From assembly GCA_964036155.1 (NCBI GenBank), contig OZ038423.1, positions 52,281,249-52,345,248 on the forward strand: 64,000 bases of DNA, in the 5' to 3' direction. This stretch comes from Diploscapter coronatus (Eukaryota; Nematoda; Chromadorea; Rhabditida; Rhabditidae). Numbering within the stretch: the first letter of the stretch is position 1; each line of letters opens with the position of its first letter. A program made the position numbers and the translations under genes. Shown here one piece after another: positions 1-11,996 of this stretch. The notes below the pieces were generated by a model that was given only the letters and a program-made list of their open reading frames with translations, was not told the origin of the DNA and made no database searches.

Positions 1-335
1 ATCAGAGAGAAGACGGCCAACAGAGCATTCCAAATGAACAGGGGAATCTCCAGGTCGAATGGCTTCCGGTTCGCCATCAACTGAAAATCGGAAGTTTAAC
101 TATTTCGAAAAGAGAATCATGTGTTTTTAAATGAATTTTGTTGTCTAAATTCATGCAAATTTACCTTGCGTCCTCCAAAAATGACGACGACATAGGCGAG
201 TGACCAGGTGAATGAGTGATGCCAGTTGTTCTGCATCCAGACGGTCGACTTGACTGCATCGAAGTTATTCTCTAAGGGGAGAATGAGCGAGAAGTTCTCC
301 GGACCGTAACGGGGCCAATAGTTGTACTGTGCCAT
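1..335 (-). CDS. ELO-family very-long-chain fatty acid elongase, 5' part only
   Basis: Condensing enzyme of microsomal fatty-acid elongation, a multi-pass ER membrane protein. The ATG is at 335-333. Exon 1 (335-165) codes for a periplasm/lumen-type N-terminus followed by NWHHSFTWSLAYVVVIFGGR, the first ELO membrane segment. The donor at 164 (GTAAAT) is followed by an acceptor next to position 80, and exon 2 reads MANRKPFDLEIPLFIWN, matching the conserved 'PFxLxxPLxxWN' block after TM1 in ELO/ELOVL proteins. The HXXHH catalytic box and the rest lie beyond the left edge. The pattern is closest to the ELOVL3/6 branch in my judgement, but one quarter of a protein is not enough to choose a paralog. 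Confidence 0.85.
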
Positions 336-1660
336 GGTTGCTGCCCTGTTGCCGCCTTCTAATTCGCCTCCTAATACGTCCGGTTTACCTAAAACGAACA
401 GACTCCAGCAGGTTTCGCATGTCTCCTTACGAATTTAAAAATTCACTAATTAATGCTGACGAAAATGGCCAAGAACGACATACAAAAGAAGGCTTATTCA
501 GAATCGTGGAATATTTGAAAAGAAGGGGAGGAAAAGAGAATATTCGCAATGCTGAAACTGAGATGGGAGAGATGTGTTTGAATAGAGAAACGTAACAGAA
601 ATCGACAGAATACAGAAACAGAAAGAGAGAGAGAGAAAGAACTGTGCAAAGTCAATAGGCAGAGTTCCAGCACTTCAGCACTTTCTGTGACTGACTCGGT
701 GGGCTGCAGCTGCGTTGCCAGGCAGAGCATTACTAATGGGCAACGAAGGAAAGGAAGGGCTTGCGAAATTGCAGACAAACTATTAGAAAAGTGGCAGGTG
801 CCATTAATGATTAATCACCCTATCCCTTCAGGTTATCAAGCTCCTTATCAGTAAAATAGACGGCAATTTTTAAGATCATCAATAAAAAGTTGAAATTTTT
901 GGACTTTAACATGAAGGCGTGAGACATTGTTTCGGCAATTTGAACAAATGAAATGAAATGGTTCATTGAAATGTCGGAATGATAAAATGGCGAGAAAATC
1001 GAACAGAAATCGCATTAAATTTCGACATGATCGGAAAAAAATATTCGCATGAAAAACGACCTTTCCTAAATTCGAAAAGTGGACACTGAGCGAAGATAAA
1101 AGAAGGTGCCGTTTTTTTTTTTTAAATTATTCAATGCAGTGTAGGAAGCTGTGAAAATGGGAAAATCAAGATATCCGCGATAAGCAGCGGCTACTGTCGA
1201 ATGAATGAAATGGATAATGAAAAGGGAAGGAGATGGATGGGTGGATGGGAGTCGATTGCCACAAGAAGGGGCAGCCACAGCCACAGCCAAAGGCAACTTG
1301 CAGCCAGGCTTTGTTCTCTACACTCTTCACATCCACTAGCCCAGGCGCAGCATCATAAAAAGCCACAAAATACAGAGGCAAGGACAAGAGATAGACAGGG
1401 AGAAGCCCGTTTTGTGTGGGTCTTCTGTCCTCTTGTCTCCCTTGTCCTTGCCCGCTTGCCTGCCATTCCCACACTCCCCTTTCCCCTTTCTCCAGCAGTC
1501 AATGGGGTGATTTCAAACTTGAACACCCCTAAACCCCGCCCATTTCTGCAATTCTGCAGTATTCGGGCGTACTTTCCACATTTCGTTACGCAATCGTGCT
1601 TTTTTCATTTTTTTTAATTGATTTTCGCTAATTTGTTCGATCCCAGCCTCTCGAATAGTG
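336..1660. other. Intergenic region between divergent elo and dph-3 genes
   Basis: No convincing exon. It must hold the promoters of the elongase (leftward) and DPH3 (rightward). A purine-rich stretch with GAGAGA runs lies at about 520-650, and a T-rich/pyrimidine-rich stretch leads into the DPH3 start at about 1400-1640. Open frames here are low-complexity and have no family resemblance that I can see. Confidence 0.5.
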
Positions 1661-2773
1661 ATGTCTGTGTTCCACGACGAGGTCGAGATCGAGGACTTCG
1701 AATTCGACGAGAACCTGCAGATCTACCACTATCCCTGTCCCTGCGGTGACCGATTCGAAATTTCCAAGTAGGCAATCCCTTTTCATTTATTTATTTTTCT
1801 TTTCGAACTTGTCCAAAGATATAAATTGCATAAAATAAGCTGTAGCCTAGTAGAAACTAGCAAAACTTTGAAGAGTCCGCATGCAAAAATCATGTTCTAC
1901 AGATCGATAACTTCCTTGTGCGTGACATTTTGTTGATAATGTGTAAATTGAAAACATTTTCACAATATCGCGGTTATTAACGGTCAAAAGCAACGTCATT
2001 AGTCTGTGCATCCCACTTGGACGAAATCAGTGGGATTAATTTATCATAATTTGATATTAACGAAAGTGGAAACTAAATTTCGAAAAGGTAGAATAAAAAC
2101 ATGCTCAGGATTACGATTATCGATTTTTGCCCCTTTCTTTCTTTTCGTGTGTCCTGATTTTGTCTGTATTGAGTCAATAAACATGCATATTAGCCGCGTT
2201 TTGATTTTGTAAGTTTTGAGCATTTGGCTCTGAATTTTCATTCATTTTTATCTGTTGCCACCGTCCCGCACAACAGTCCGTTCTTTTATGCGTGGTCTTC
2301 AATTGTGGTTCTGAAGACTAGAGGACGAAGAACGATCTCTAGTGTATGTAGAGAAGCAAGTGAAGACAAAAAAAAACGTTTATTAATAATTGAGATAATT
2401 ATTTATAGAAATTTGAGGTATCAATCCTAGGATAGACAGCAGGTGGTTGTGTAATGTATGCTAATTTGGGTGATTTCCTAATTATTCATGTCCTAACTTG
2501 ACGAAATATTATTCTAAAAATATCTTCACGTTATAAAAAATATTAAAGCTCGAGACAAGGGTTATCAAAATTTTTTTTTCTATCATCACCCTCTTCAATG
2601 CATGTTTCGATGTTTCACTAAATAATATTCTGTCTTTCAGAGAGATGCTGGAGCGAGGTGAGGACGTAGCGCAGTGTCCGAGTTGTTCCCTGATCATCCG
2701 AATGATCTACGACCCAGACCAGTTCGTCAAGCTCGAGACGATCAATGTGCCCCCCGCCCAGACCATTTGCTGA
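1661..2773 (+). CDS. dph-3: DPH3 (KTI11), CSL zinc-finger diphthamide biosynthesis protein
   Basis: Small iron/zinc protein that donates electrons to the DPH1-DPH2 enzyme in the first step of diphthamide formation on elongation factor 2, and also takes part in Elongator-dependent tRNA wobble modification. Two exons, 1661-1767 and 2641-2773, join in phase (AA|A, Lys) to give 79 residues, the normal family size. The acidic start ([17 protein letters not shown]), the first metal pair in CPCGDRF, the second in CPSCSL and the conserved YDPDQF tail are all present, so the four zinc cysteines are intact. The intron (1768-2640) has GTAGGC and TTTCAG ends and contains no coding sequence that I recognise. 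Confidence 0.96.
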
Positions 2774-5700
2774 AGTCATCAGCCAATTCAATCGTCCATC
2801 GATTGATCGACTCTTTCCTCGCAATGTGACATGAAATATCAATTCGGGTATCATATTTTATTATTCTCAGCCTCGTTGATTTATAGTCTTCGGTTGCCTT
2901 TCATTCGTTGCGAAAGCAATTTGTTTTTGTTTTGCATACATTTATTAAGAACTATTTCAAAATTACATGGCTCATACTGAGTTAATAATAAAATTATTCA
3001 TGACTATTATCAATAATTTTGCTCGTTTTTTTCTCCATTTGGAATGTGAAATGTCTAAACCCTTGTATATCAGACATTTAATCACTGAAATGTCATTAAT
3101 CTTGTCAACTCATTGGAACATGCCTCTGCAAAACAGACGACCCTTATCTAGTCTGGAAGATCTTTTCATAAACAACCGAAAACAGACCAATTTTTAGCTC
3201 ATTTATCAGATCTATGGATCTTAAAATTTGTTTGGTACTCGTTATCAGGATTTATTAGTTGGTTTGGAAAAAGTTGATTTGAAACAGCTTCGAAAATATT
3301 TTTATCGCTCATTTTTAGATGCTAAAATGGGCGAGACGAAATTTGGGCTACAATTCCGGTCCGATTTTTCAAAATTCAATTGTATTTCACCTCTGATGCT
3401 AAACTTTTATTAGTTTTCATTTCTTCTCAACCGCTAATAATTCCATAGTTTTCTTCTCTTACTAAAACTGACATTAATTTCTTCATACTCATGTTTGGGA
3501 TTGTCCGTATGCTGTTTGCTTGTGTGGAGTTTGTTCGTGTCCAGGTTATCGTGCAATCTGCTGTATCTGCCATGTTTTATGCGTGAGCTTTGGGAGTTCA
3601 ATCAGAACAAATGGGATATCTTCGCCTCTATCAATCTTTTATGATTGCGACACTTTTTGTCAAAGAGGAGATGCGTGAAGATGTCAATTCTTGGAGACAT
3701 GGAGGCTGGACGGCCATGCAGGCAGGCAGAGATGTCGCAGTGCCTGCAAATTCCCATGAGAGGCGCATTTTTCGGTGTTAGACAGGAAAGGGGAACACTG
3801 AGAGCAGTGCAGTGAATGCTGTGAACAAACGGGACAATGAGGCAGAAGGCTGAGAGCAGCAAGCACCCAACAGAATCTCTGACACTGACTGACTGCTGCT
3901 GAAGCTCGAGATCTCAATTAGGGCAGGCCAGCGGAGTCACTCAACTGATGCAATCATTTCAAGTCCAATAAAACCCATGCTTTGTTTTTTTTTTTATAGC
4001 ACCGAGTAATCTCATCTGATCCCCTTGCAGCCTGGATTCGAATTCATTTCCCTCTCCACAAAATCCGCATTGTTGTATTCCCCAAGTATCGGATGTCCCT
4101 TCCCACCCGGTCTCTTTGCTTGTTTCCGTCAAAATTGCCCTCTTTCCGATTCGACGAGGCTTGTCATCTTTCTGTCCTCAATTCGCTGCTTCTTCACTTG
4201 TTTCATTTTCCGACTTCCATTTTCAGATGCCCTTGGTGGAATTCGCATCCGGCGACAAAGGTCGTTGGTGCTGAAACCGGAGAAATCGGATCTGTCGACA
4301 CAAGGAAAGAAGTAGAAGAAGGAATGAAGCTGGAAGGCAATTGATGGAGAATTCACGCAGACAAGTTGATGGGAACACGGGAAAATAGCAGTAAGTCGGG
4401 AAAGGGATTAGATAAATCCAGTAGCCGTATTTTTCGCCCAAGAGATGCGACCTCGTTCCCGCCCAAAAATGAGCAAAAAATACGGCTACAGGTAAAATTC
4501 GAAGAACAGGGCAAACTGGACGAGGAAACATGTTTAGGTATTTTGCATCTGGTTTGGAAATCAATCCTACCATACTAACTCTTATCTTTCATTAGTCTTG
4601 AATATTCCGACAATCCAATCTGATGAAACGCTTGCAATTGTTACCCAATAAAGTTATCGTCTCACAATCAGTCACATATCATATTCACTTTGACAATGCA
4701 CCTACGAGGTCTACAAATTCAAAGATCTAAATTAGACCTGCACTTCATGATCAACTCAGTAGATTAAGTCACATGTAAAGTGCAACTTGATGAGTTGTTC
4801 TGTCTCCGTCTTCGCATCTTGCATCTTTGTCCATTTGCAACTTTTCTCATCTATTCCAATCCCAATCTAGGTGCGTCTGCTCCTTGTCTGTGTACCCTTT
4901 TCTGCCCTCAGGCATTCTCCTTCTCCCCTCTACTCAAATCCATGCATCCAGGCAGCCCTGCCGGTTACGTGCTCGTCTCTTTGCTCATCTAATTTCGTGC
5001 CGACTTCGTCTTTCCCTTTCTTTTTCTTTCAGAATCCTGCTTTGCTTATTCCTCTTTCATCAGCGCCTTCCCTTCCCTTTACACATTCTCTCATAACTGA
5101 CCCTGTTTCTGTCTCTGCTTCTCTGCCCTCTTTTGCTCTCTCGTGTTGAGGTCCTACATCTTCCGCCGTAAATCTGCATATTTTCTTCCTTTCCGTCACT
5201 TTTTGGCTACTTCCCGGTCCGCTTCCAACTTTTTCCGAGTATTTTTCCTCGAAACTACAGCATTGTTCTGATATCGTAATTTTCATTGAATTCTTCGTTT
5301 TTTTCCTATTTCAAGTATTATTTACTTGAGTCAGCTATGTCGTACAGTAATCCCTTCCGATTTCTTATTCAACTCATTATGTTCTAAATTTGGTGAAAAG
5401 CAGCTTCTTTCGTACGATCTTCAGGGATATCTAGTGCTTGTCTGAGATCTTGGATATTTTGCAAATGAGTTTTTGGAGATTCATGAGCTTTTCGAGAAAT
5501 TTAATTTCACTCTCATGGCTGAGTTGGATATTTGGAATCCCTCTGCAGATTGTTTCATTGCGACCCCTTCAGCCCTATCTGTCCATCAACCTATCACGAC
5601 GACATCTTCCTCATTCCTTCCTCTCTTTTTAAAGTGTTCGAATGCCCCTTTCCTGCCTCAATCTGTATTTCCAAGCAGTGTCAGAGCAGTCAAAATGCAG

Positions 5701-6156
5701 TGTCGTCTAACCCAATTTCGGCCTCCTTGAGGCTGAGCATTTCTGCCTCTGCCTCTTCTGCTTGTGCCGCGATTCTCCATCCCTCTTTCCCCCTTCCATT
5801 CGCAATTCTCTCCATTCAGCTTTCAACAGCTCACCAGCTCAGCAGTGTCACTGCCTTGCCATTCTGCATTGACACTGCATCATAATCACCCCTTTTCTAT
5901 TTTGTCGACTCCTTTCTAGATGCTCCTTTATTCCTTCCATTCAACCCCAATGTGCTCCTCCTTCTAATACACTTTGTCGGAATGGCCAAGGTTAGAATAG
6001 AAGCGCTGCTTTATTCGCGGCAAAACTCGACGTGCATTTTTTAACTCTGTATGGGTGTCGAGTTGCATCTATATTGCAATGTCTGAGGGAAAACAGCTCA
6101 AATCGAATATAAACGAGCAAACTTTTCACTGGAGATAAAATTGATGTGAATTTCAG
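2774..6156. other. Gene-free stretch upstream of the ligand-gated channel
   Basis: I see no exon that I can support. From about 4000 to 5900 the plus strand is strongly pyrimidine-rich, with many TTCC/CTCT runs. Several frames stay open here but translate to Ser/Pro/Phe/Leu-rich low-complexity sequence with no domain. A signal-peptide exon for the channel gene could be hidden here, because the first channel exon I can define lacks a clear signal peptide. Confidence 0.4.
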
Positions 6157-6159
6157 ATA

Positions 6160-9100
6160 ATGTCACATCCCAGTTGGGTAATGATATCGATGCTGACGGA
6201 ATTGCTGACGAGTCAGAGTGGGGGAATGGGCAAGCCGAATGGGGAGTGCGCCAATGACACTGAGATAATCTCCGCACTTCCAAGTCAGCCGTACAATACC
6301 GTAATTTCCTACAAGATTGATTCAGAAGGATTGATAAATTTCAGCATTATCTGCCTTCCCATCCAACACACGTCAGAGTCGATATGTGGGTCCAAGCTGT
6401 TACGGCAGTTTCAGAACTAACGCAGGATTTTGAAATAGGTTAGAAACTCTTTACAGTTACATTACATTTTAAAAAATTATTTCATCGGAGATCAGCTTTA
6501 TACAGAGTGATATTGCGACATTTTGAATTCTGCTGACATCGCCATAGTTCAGATATACCAAAATTAGAATGGAATCGACATAGTTAGATCCTCCAATGAT
6601 TTTAATACCACTTTTAGATTTCGTTTCAAAATATTGATGTTTCAGAATAAATTCTGAATCAATGTCGAAATTGTGCTTGATAAGATTCGCGATTGATAGC
6701 ATAGAAAAAATATGTATTGCAGCGGTCGTAAAAAGTATCTGAATTTCACACAACTCGACAGACTTACTAATCTTGATATGGACATTTCAAAAATGCCCAA
6801 ATTTGATAGTCTTGCAATTATATGATCAGTGATTTAGCAATCTAAAGAATTCCTCCCGTATTTAGTTGCCACCCCATAGTAATCATTTAGATTTATGTAA
6901 AAAAAAGTTTCATCTTTTGAGATATCAACTGAGAAAAAATCACATCTCAACTCATGATCTTTCGATTAATGTTTGTCATCGACTATTTTAAGAATAGCGT
7001 AAACGATTCAGAAAGTTCCTGATAGTGAATTAAACTCCATTAAATTATAAGAGAAATTTGTGTTATTCCTATTTCTATAATTATGCGCCTCTTTTCTGAA
7101 GCTTAATCAAGGCAGCATAGTTTTATTAATTCCTACACAAGTTAGGCACAGATTAAATTATTTGAACCGTGATAAGAGTCATAAATATCATTTATCATAC
7201 CATCAGCACTAAATTTTCATTTTCAACAGTTTTTCTAAATTTACTTTCTAGTGACTATTCCCCTTCTATGATAATTTGATAGCGACGAAACACCGAGCTG
7301 TCAACATGAACAATGAAGTAAAGGGAAGGGGGATTTCTGCTGCAAGTGAGAGAAGGGAGCGATTGAAGCAGGAAATCGAGTTGAATTCCGAAATCTGACG
7401 TAGAAATTGACACGAAACGAGTCAAATTATTGATTCGAAACGCAAAATAAATTTACCTCATTTCAGACCTATATATTAATGAATTCTGGGAAGATCCGAA
7501 CATGGCATTCGACTATATGAATCCCTGTCGACACAACATTTCCTTCGACAGTGACATGCTCACGAAGCTATGGATCCCCAACACTTGCTTCATCAACTCC
7601 AAAACTGCCAAAATACACGAGTCGCCCTTCAAGTAAGATTATGAATAATTGTATCAAAATAAAGAATCATTTTTGATAAACATTATAAAATGAATCATCT
7701 CGCTCTTCAACAAGTTTTTTACTAAAATATGTCGATTTTCACTGCACTACTCAAGGAATATTCTCGTTTTGTCTCTGCAAAGACTACAAATTTTGGATAA
7801 ACATTTTAAAATGTGCGGTGCACAATTCTGTCAAATACTAGTTAATCCTTTACAGAAATGTCTTTCTGATGGTATTTTCGAATGGAACGTTATGGACAAA
7901 TTATCGAATGAAGCTAACTGGCCCTTGCGACATGCATTTAGAGAAGTTTCCCTTCGATAAACAGAGATGCAGTTTGACTTTCGAATCGTAAGTTTTTCTA
8001 ATCAGATATGTAAAAGATAAAAAATAACATTCCGTATTTATTCTAATAGAAGGGTATCTATAATGGTAGGAAATCTCCAAAATATCAGAACTAGCCATTA
8101 TCCAACTCAAATAATCTCAAAATATTTGATCATGCCTTTGGAGACTATAAAGTAGATTATTCTTGGTTTTAAGTGATTACGATTATTAGAAGAGGAATCA
8201 TGGCGGTTTGAAAAATTGCATTTTCGAAAATTTGGTCTCTGAAAATAGAGAAGCACGCCTATTATCTATTAGATAAAGATGTGATAATTTAGATATAATT
8301 ACAATACTGGAGAAGTACGAATGTCGTGGAACTGGCCCCCTGTAACATTAATGAGTCGAGAAATCAAATTGCCTGATTTTATTATGACTAATGTCAGCGT
8401 CATATCAGTAGTACAGGTAGTCAATCCATAATTTTTTAAAAATAAAAATTGTTTCTTTTTTAAGGATTACCCTGCCGGATACTGGGATGAATTGTGAGTA
8501 AATTATATTTATTTTTACTAATGATTAACAAATTTATGACCGTCTTCTTCATCTTTAAACGGAATTACGGCTGGTACATCCTACAGGGCTACATCCCGAC
8601 GATGGTCACTATTGTGATCAGCTGGATATCTTTTTATCTCGGACCTCGGTAATTAATGATTAGATTTGAAATAGGACTTGTTGCGATATAATGATTTTTC
8701 AAAATGATGCTACATTGTCAACTGTTTGAAAAATGTGAAACTCAGTGAAAAATCAGTGGATCATTGAATTCACGTGCGTTTATTTTTTTATCTGTTATCA
8801 TTTCATCCTAAAATAGTCTTCAAAGTATTTCCTATGTTGCAAGATTTGATGGCTTCTTGTACTTTTTATCCCCTTGTTTTTTCTTCCTCTTACTATTTTC
8901 CAGAAAAGGGGGTAAAAAGTACAAGAGGCCGATTTGATCTTCAATATAACTATTTAAAAAAAAAAAATCAAGTGTTTGATTTATTCAGAGCAATTCCTGC
9001 GAGGACAATGTTGGGAGTGAATAGTTTGTTGGCTATGACTTTTCAGTTCGGAAACATTATTCGAAACCTGCCTCGAGTCAGTTACGTCAAGGCTATCGGT

Positions 9101-10701
9101 CAATAATTGAATTGAACTATTTTTCATTGCTAATCCTGATTCAGACACGTGGATGCTCTCCGGAATGTTGTTCATCTTCCTGTCTCTGCTCGAATTGGCC
9201 ATTGTCGGCTTCATGTCGAGGAACGATGGTCTTCCCTCCAAATCCTCGCATCGAAAGAGGAACAATCTACAGGACGATTCGTTCTCCTGGCGGAGTGTCC
9301 AAGCGAGTCCACATATCGAATTGCGACAGGTGAGCACATTGTATTATTTTTGTGATATTTGGGATATATATGAAGTTGATTTTTAAATCTATAAGTGTTA
9401 GGCTCGGTATCTAATTAGATTGAATAATAATTACACCTGCATCTACAGTAGCGGACAAAATATTAGGTCACCCCTTTTATGGAACGATATTTTCAAGTTT
9501 CTTGCACTAATCGAATCAAGCTGAAATTTTGCACACATAAAGGCACATGTAAGACATGCAATCCAGCCAAGTTTCAACCTGATCCGAATAGTGCAGAAGA
9601 CATGGCAATATCGGTCCTTAAATATGGATGATCCAATACTCTTACCCGCTACCGTATATCTAAATTTACGTTTATTGTTTAAAAACTGTTAATTTATAAC
9701 TGAGCGATAATATGCTCGATAATTTTAACGTATTAATGGACAGATATTGCGATCGGTTTCGCTCAATCATTTATGCTAAAAATTGTTAAGCAATGTATAT
9801 TCATGGAAACGCTTTATATTTTTCGGCTATCTAATCATTTCTTAAAGAATAGATCGAATAATGGATTAATGCTCGTTTAGAATAATAACAATAATAAAAA
9901 ATCATTTCAGTTTTGGGCAGATAAAAATGATAAGCGTATAAATTCAAATTCAATACGGGAACCGACGGATGTGAGTGTTCAATTTGTCGTTTACAGTCTC
10001 GTAGCATAATCTGTGAGATTCATTGTGTTGTCTGTCAAGTTTACTTGTTCTTCCTAAATGTTCATCTAATAATTTAAACATTTTTTAACATATTTATACT
10101 GAACTACTTTTAGAGCTCTTTCTGCCAGTATCAATGTTTTTATTTTAGCCATTGGATTGTCTGCCTTTGGACGACACTCCTCGAGGCTTGTCTCAGCCAG
10201 TTCCTCCATTCAACCGAATCAGTCGCCCAGTGCGATGTCTGAGACTACGCAAAGCCTTTCGTAGCATACGGGACATTCGACCTGAAACTGTCGATTTTTA
10301 CAGGTAGATTTAGAATTGTTCAATACCTCTAAAATTCTGCGAGATTGATTTGAAAGGCGAATGATGAAAGTGGCGATCAAATAATAGATCATGGAAAAAT
10401 CGAGAAATTGGCATAGAAAATCACCAGTGAATCAGGCTCACATGATCATACGCTGATCATAAACCTCGCAGAATTTTCGAAGACGTGATACTTTACATAA
10501 CCATTGTCATTTTAGTGCCATATTATTTCCTACATCATATTGTCTATTCAATATCTGGTGAGTTATAATAGGGAACCTAAATTTAAATATCCCAAATGGT
10601 TTAGCTATTGGGGATATTACCTGTCATCTCTTTCCGAGTATATCGATGATTCGATAGAAGCACAGCTGGATTTACCGACCTTGACACCAGATACAACATG
10701 A
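6160..10701 (+). CDS. lgc-46: Cys-loop ligand-gated anion channel, LGC-46/ACC (acetylcholine-gated chloride) class
   Basis: Pentameric neurotransmitter-gated channel subunit of the plasma membrane. Exons in phase: 6160-6300, 6345-6438, 7467-7632, 7856-7987, 8293-8416, 8465-8493, 8538-8648, 8989-9098, 9145-9329, 9911-9970, 10149-10303, 10516-10557, 10605-10701, giving 481 residues. Seen: [17 protein letters not shown] and [20 protein letters not shown] in the extracellular domain; [11 protein letters not shown]; the Cys-loop from GPCDMHLE through [10 protein letters not shown]1 [15 protein letters not shown]2 [20 protein letters not shown]3 [16 protein letters not shown]4 [15 protein letters not shown]. 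The PAR before TM2 is the marker of anion selectivity. The sequence follows the nematode LGC-46/ACC clade, whose studied members are acetylcholine-gated chloride channels; the ligand here is inferred. The start at 6160 is uncertain: an acceptor-like TTTCAG ends at 6156 and no signal peptide is visible, so an upstream exon is likely. Intron 8494-8537 lacks an AG acceptor. Confidence 0.93.
9444..9656. mobile_element. Short Tc1/mariner-like MITE (family 1, copy 1)
   Basis: About 210 bp flanked by TA. The left end reads CAGTAGCGGACAAAATATTA; the reverse complement of the right end begins CGGTAGCGGGTAAGAGTATT, an imperfect terminal inverted repeat. There is no open frame. It sits in an intron of the LGC-46-like channel gene and its ends match those of the copy at about 19.13 kb. 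Confidence 0.75.
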
Positions 10702-11996
10702 TTGGAATCCACGGAAAACTATTGTCATCATACATTACCTCTTCAACCAAATCAAACAATTTCATAATTTATCTCAATAGAATCTTTCATATCAAAGTGC
10801 CTCGATCCGTGATCAACCCTCTTATCATCTTTCAACTTCCACCACTTGTCTTCCTTATCATAGTTAGAGGATATCACTTTCATTCTAACTCATCATTATG
10901 TACCATAGGTTTTCATGTCTCAATGCATAGAAACAAATTACTAGATTAATTTCAAAAGAATTTATTTAAATTTTATAGAAATCTAACAAAATGATAACAA
11001 TCGAAAATTATTTGCATAAAATTGGCACATATCACATGTAAAACATACTCGTATGACTAGAATGAGTGGGAGTGAGAAGATACATTCAAATGGTACATAG
11101 AATGTTGTGATTGTCTGTGAAAGTAATAACGGAAAATTTTATAATTCAATTCCATACAACAACAGATTTGTGTTCAGAAAATAATCGCATGAATTTCATA
11201 AACTAGGTAGAATTTTGAATTGGTTAGTAGGTAATCGAGTGTAGAGGTTAAGGCGAAATCAGTTTGTAAGGAATGGAAAATGAAAGGCATTCGGTTCAAA
11301 TTATAAATACAGTCATAATTTGGTATAAGTGACGTCATCATGTCTGCTTGTAGGTATAAAGACTCAGTTGCATTCTCAGTAGTGCTCGATTGTTAACGAT
11401 GGTTCCTAAGCAATTCCATTATTATTACTTTGTTAGTTAGTACCTATTTGATGCTTAATTCAAACATATTGCAGAGGAAAGATATCACAAATTATTGAAA
11501 GGTTAAACACAATCAACCAAAGTTGAGAAATCACACAACTAAAAAACGAAAAACAATAAGGACAGCATAAGGTTAAGGTATATCTGAAGAAATTTTTGTC
11601 GGGATTCGAAAGCTCTGAATCGGAAATTATCAAAAGCACGAATTACAAATGAACTTGAAGCACATGACAGAATTAGTGCTAAATAAATAATTATAAAATT
11701 ATAGAAATTTCTAATTATTTAGAATTACTCCGAAGAAAAATAGATAGAAAAAAACTAAATAATAAATCGACTAGATATAGATAATGTAAAGTCACTTCAT
11801 TCTTTAACTTTCCCTTTTCAAATTCGTTTTCTTGTATTCCGAAAATCTAAAAGGAACTCGTGAAGTGTACTGTACTTCATTTGGAAATGTTTCGATAAAC
11901 ATATATTGATAGAATGAAATACTTCAGCTAATTGTGAGTTTTGCATGCAGACGAGAAGCGTCACTGCACAAGTTGTGCCATTGGCAGACTGCCAAT
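10702..11996. other. Region between convergent channel and flippase genes
   Basis: Holds the 3' untranslated regions of both genes. The open frame at 10698-10949 begins inside the channel stop codon and is 3' UTR. A perfect CRE-like palindrome TGACGTCA lies at 11330-11337, but it is between gene ends, so I do not assign it a role. No further gene seen. Confidence 0.5.

Noticed and set aside
10500..10657. Alternative ending of the channel gene using an acceptor at about 10473
   Set aside because: It gives no recognisable fourth membrane segment, while the acceptor at 10511-10515 yields the conserved FPxxYxLFNxxYW helix in phase.
11330..11337. CRE palindrome TGACGTCA as a promoter element
   Set aside because: It lies between the 3' ends of two convergent genes; an 8-bp match alone is expected by chance in a window of this size.
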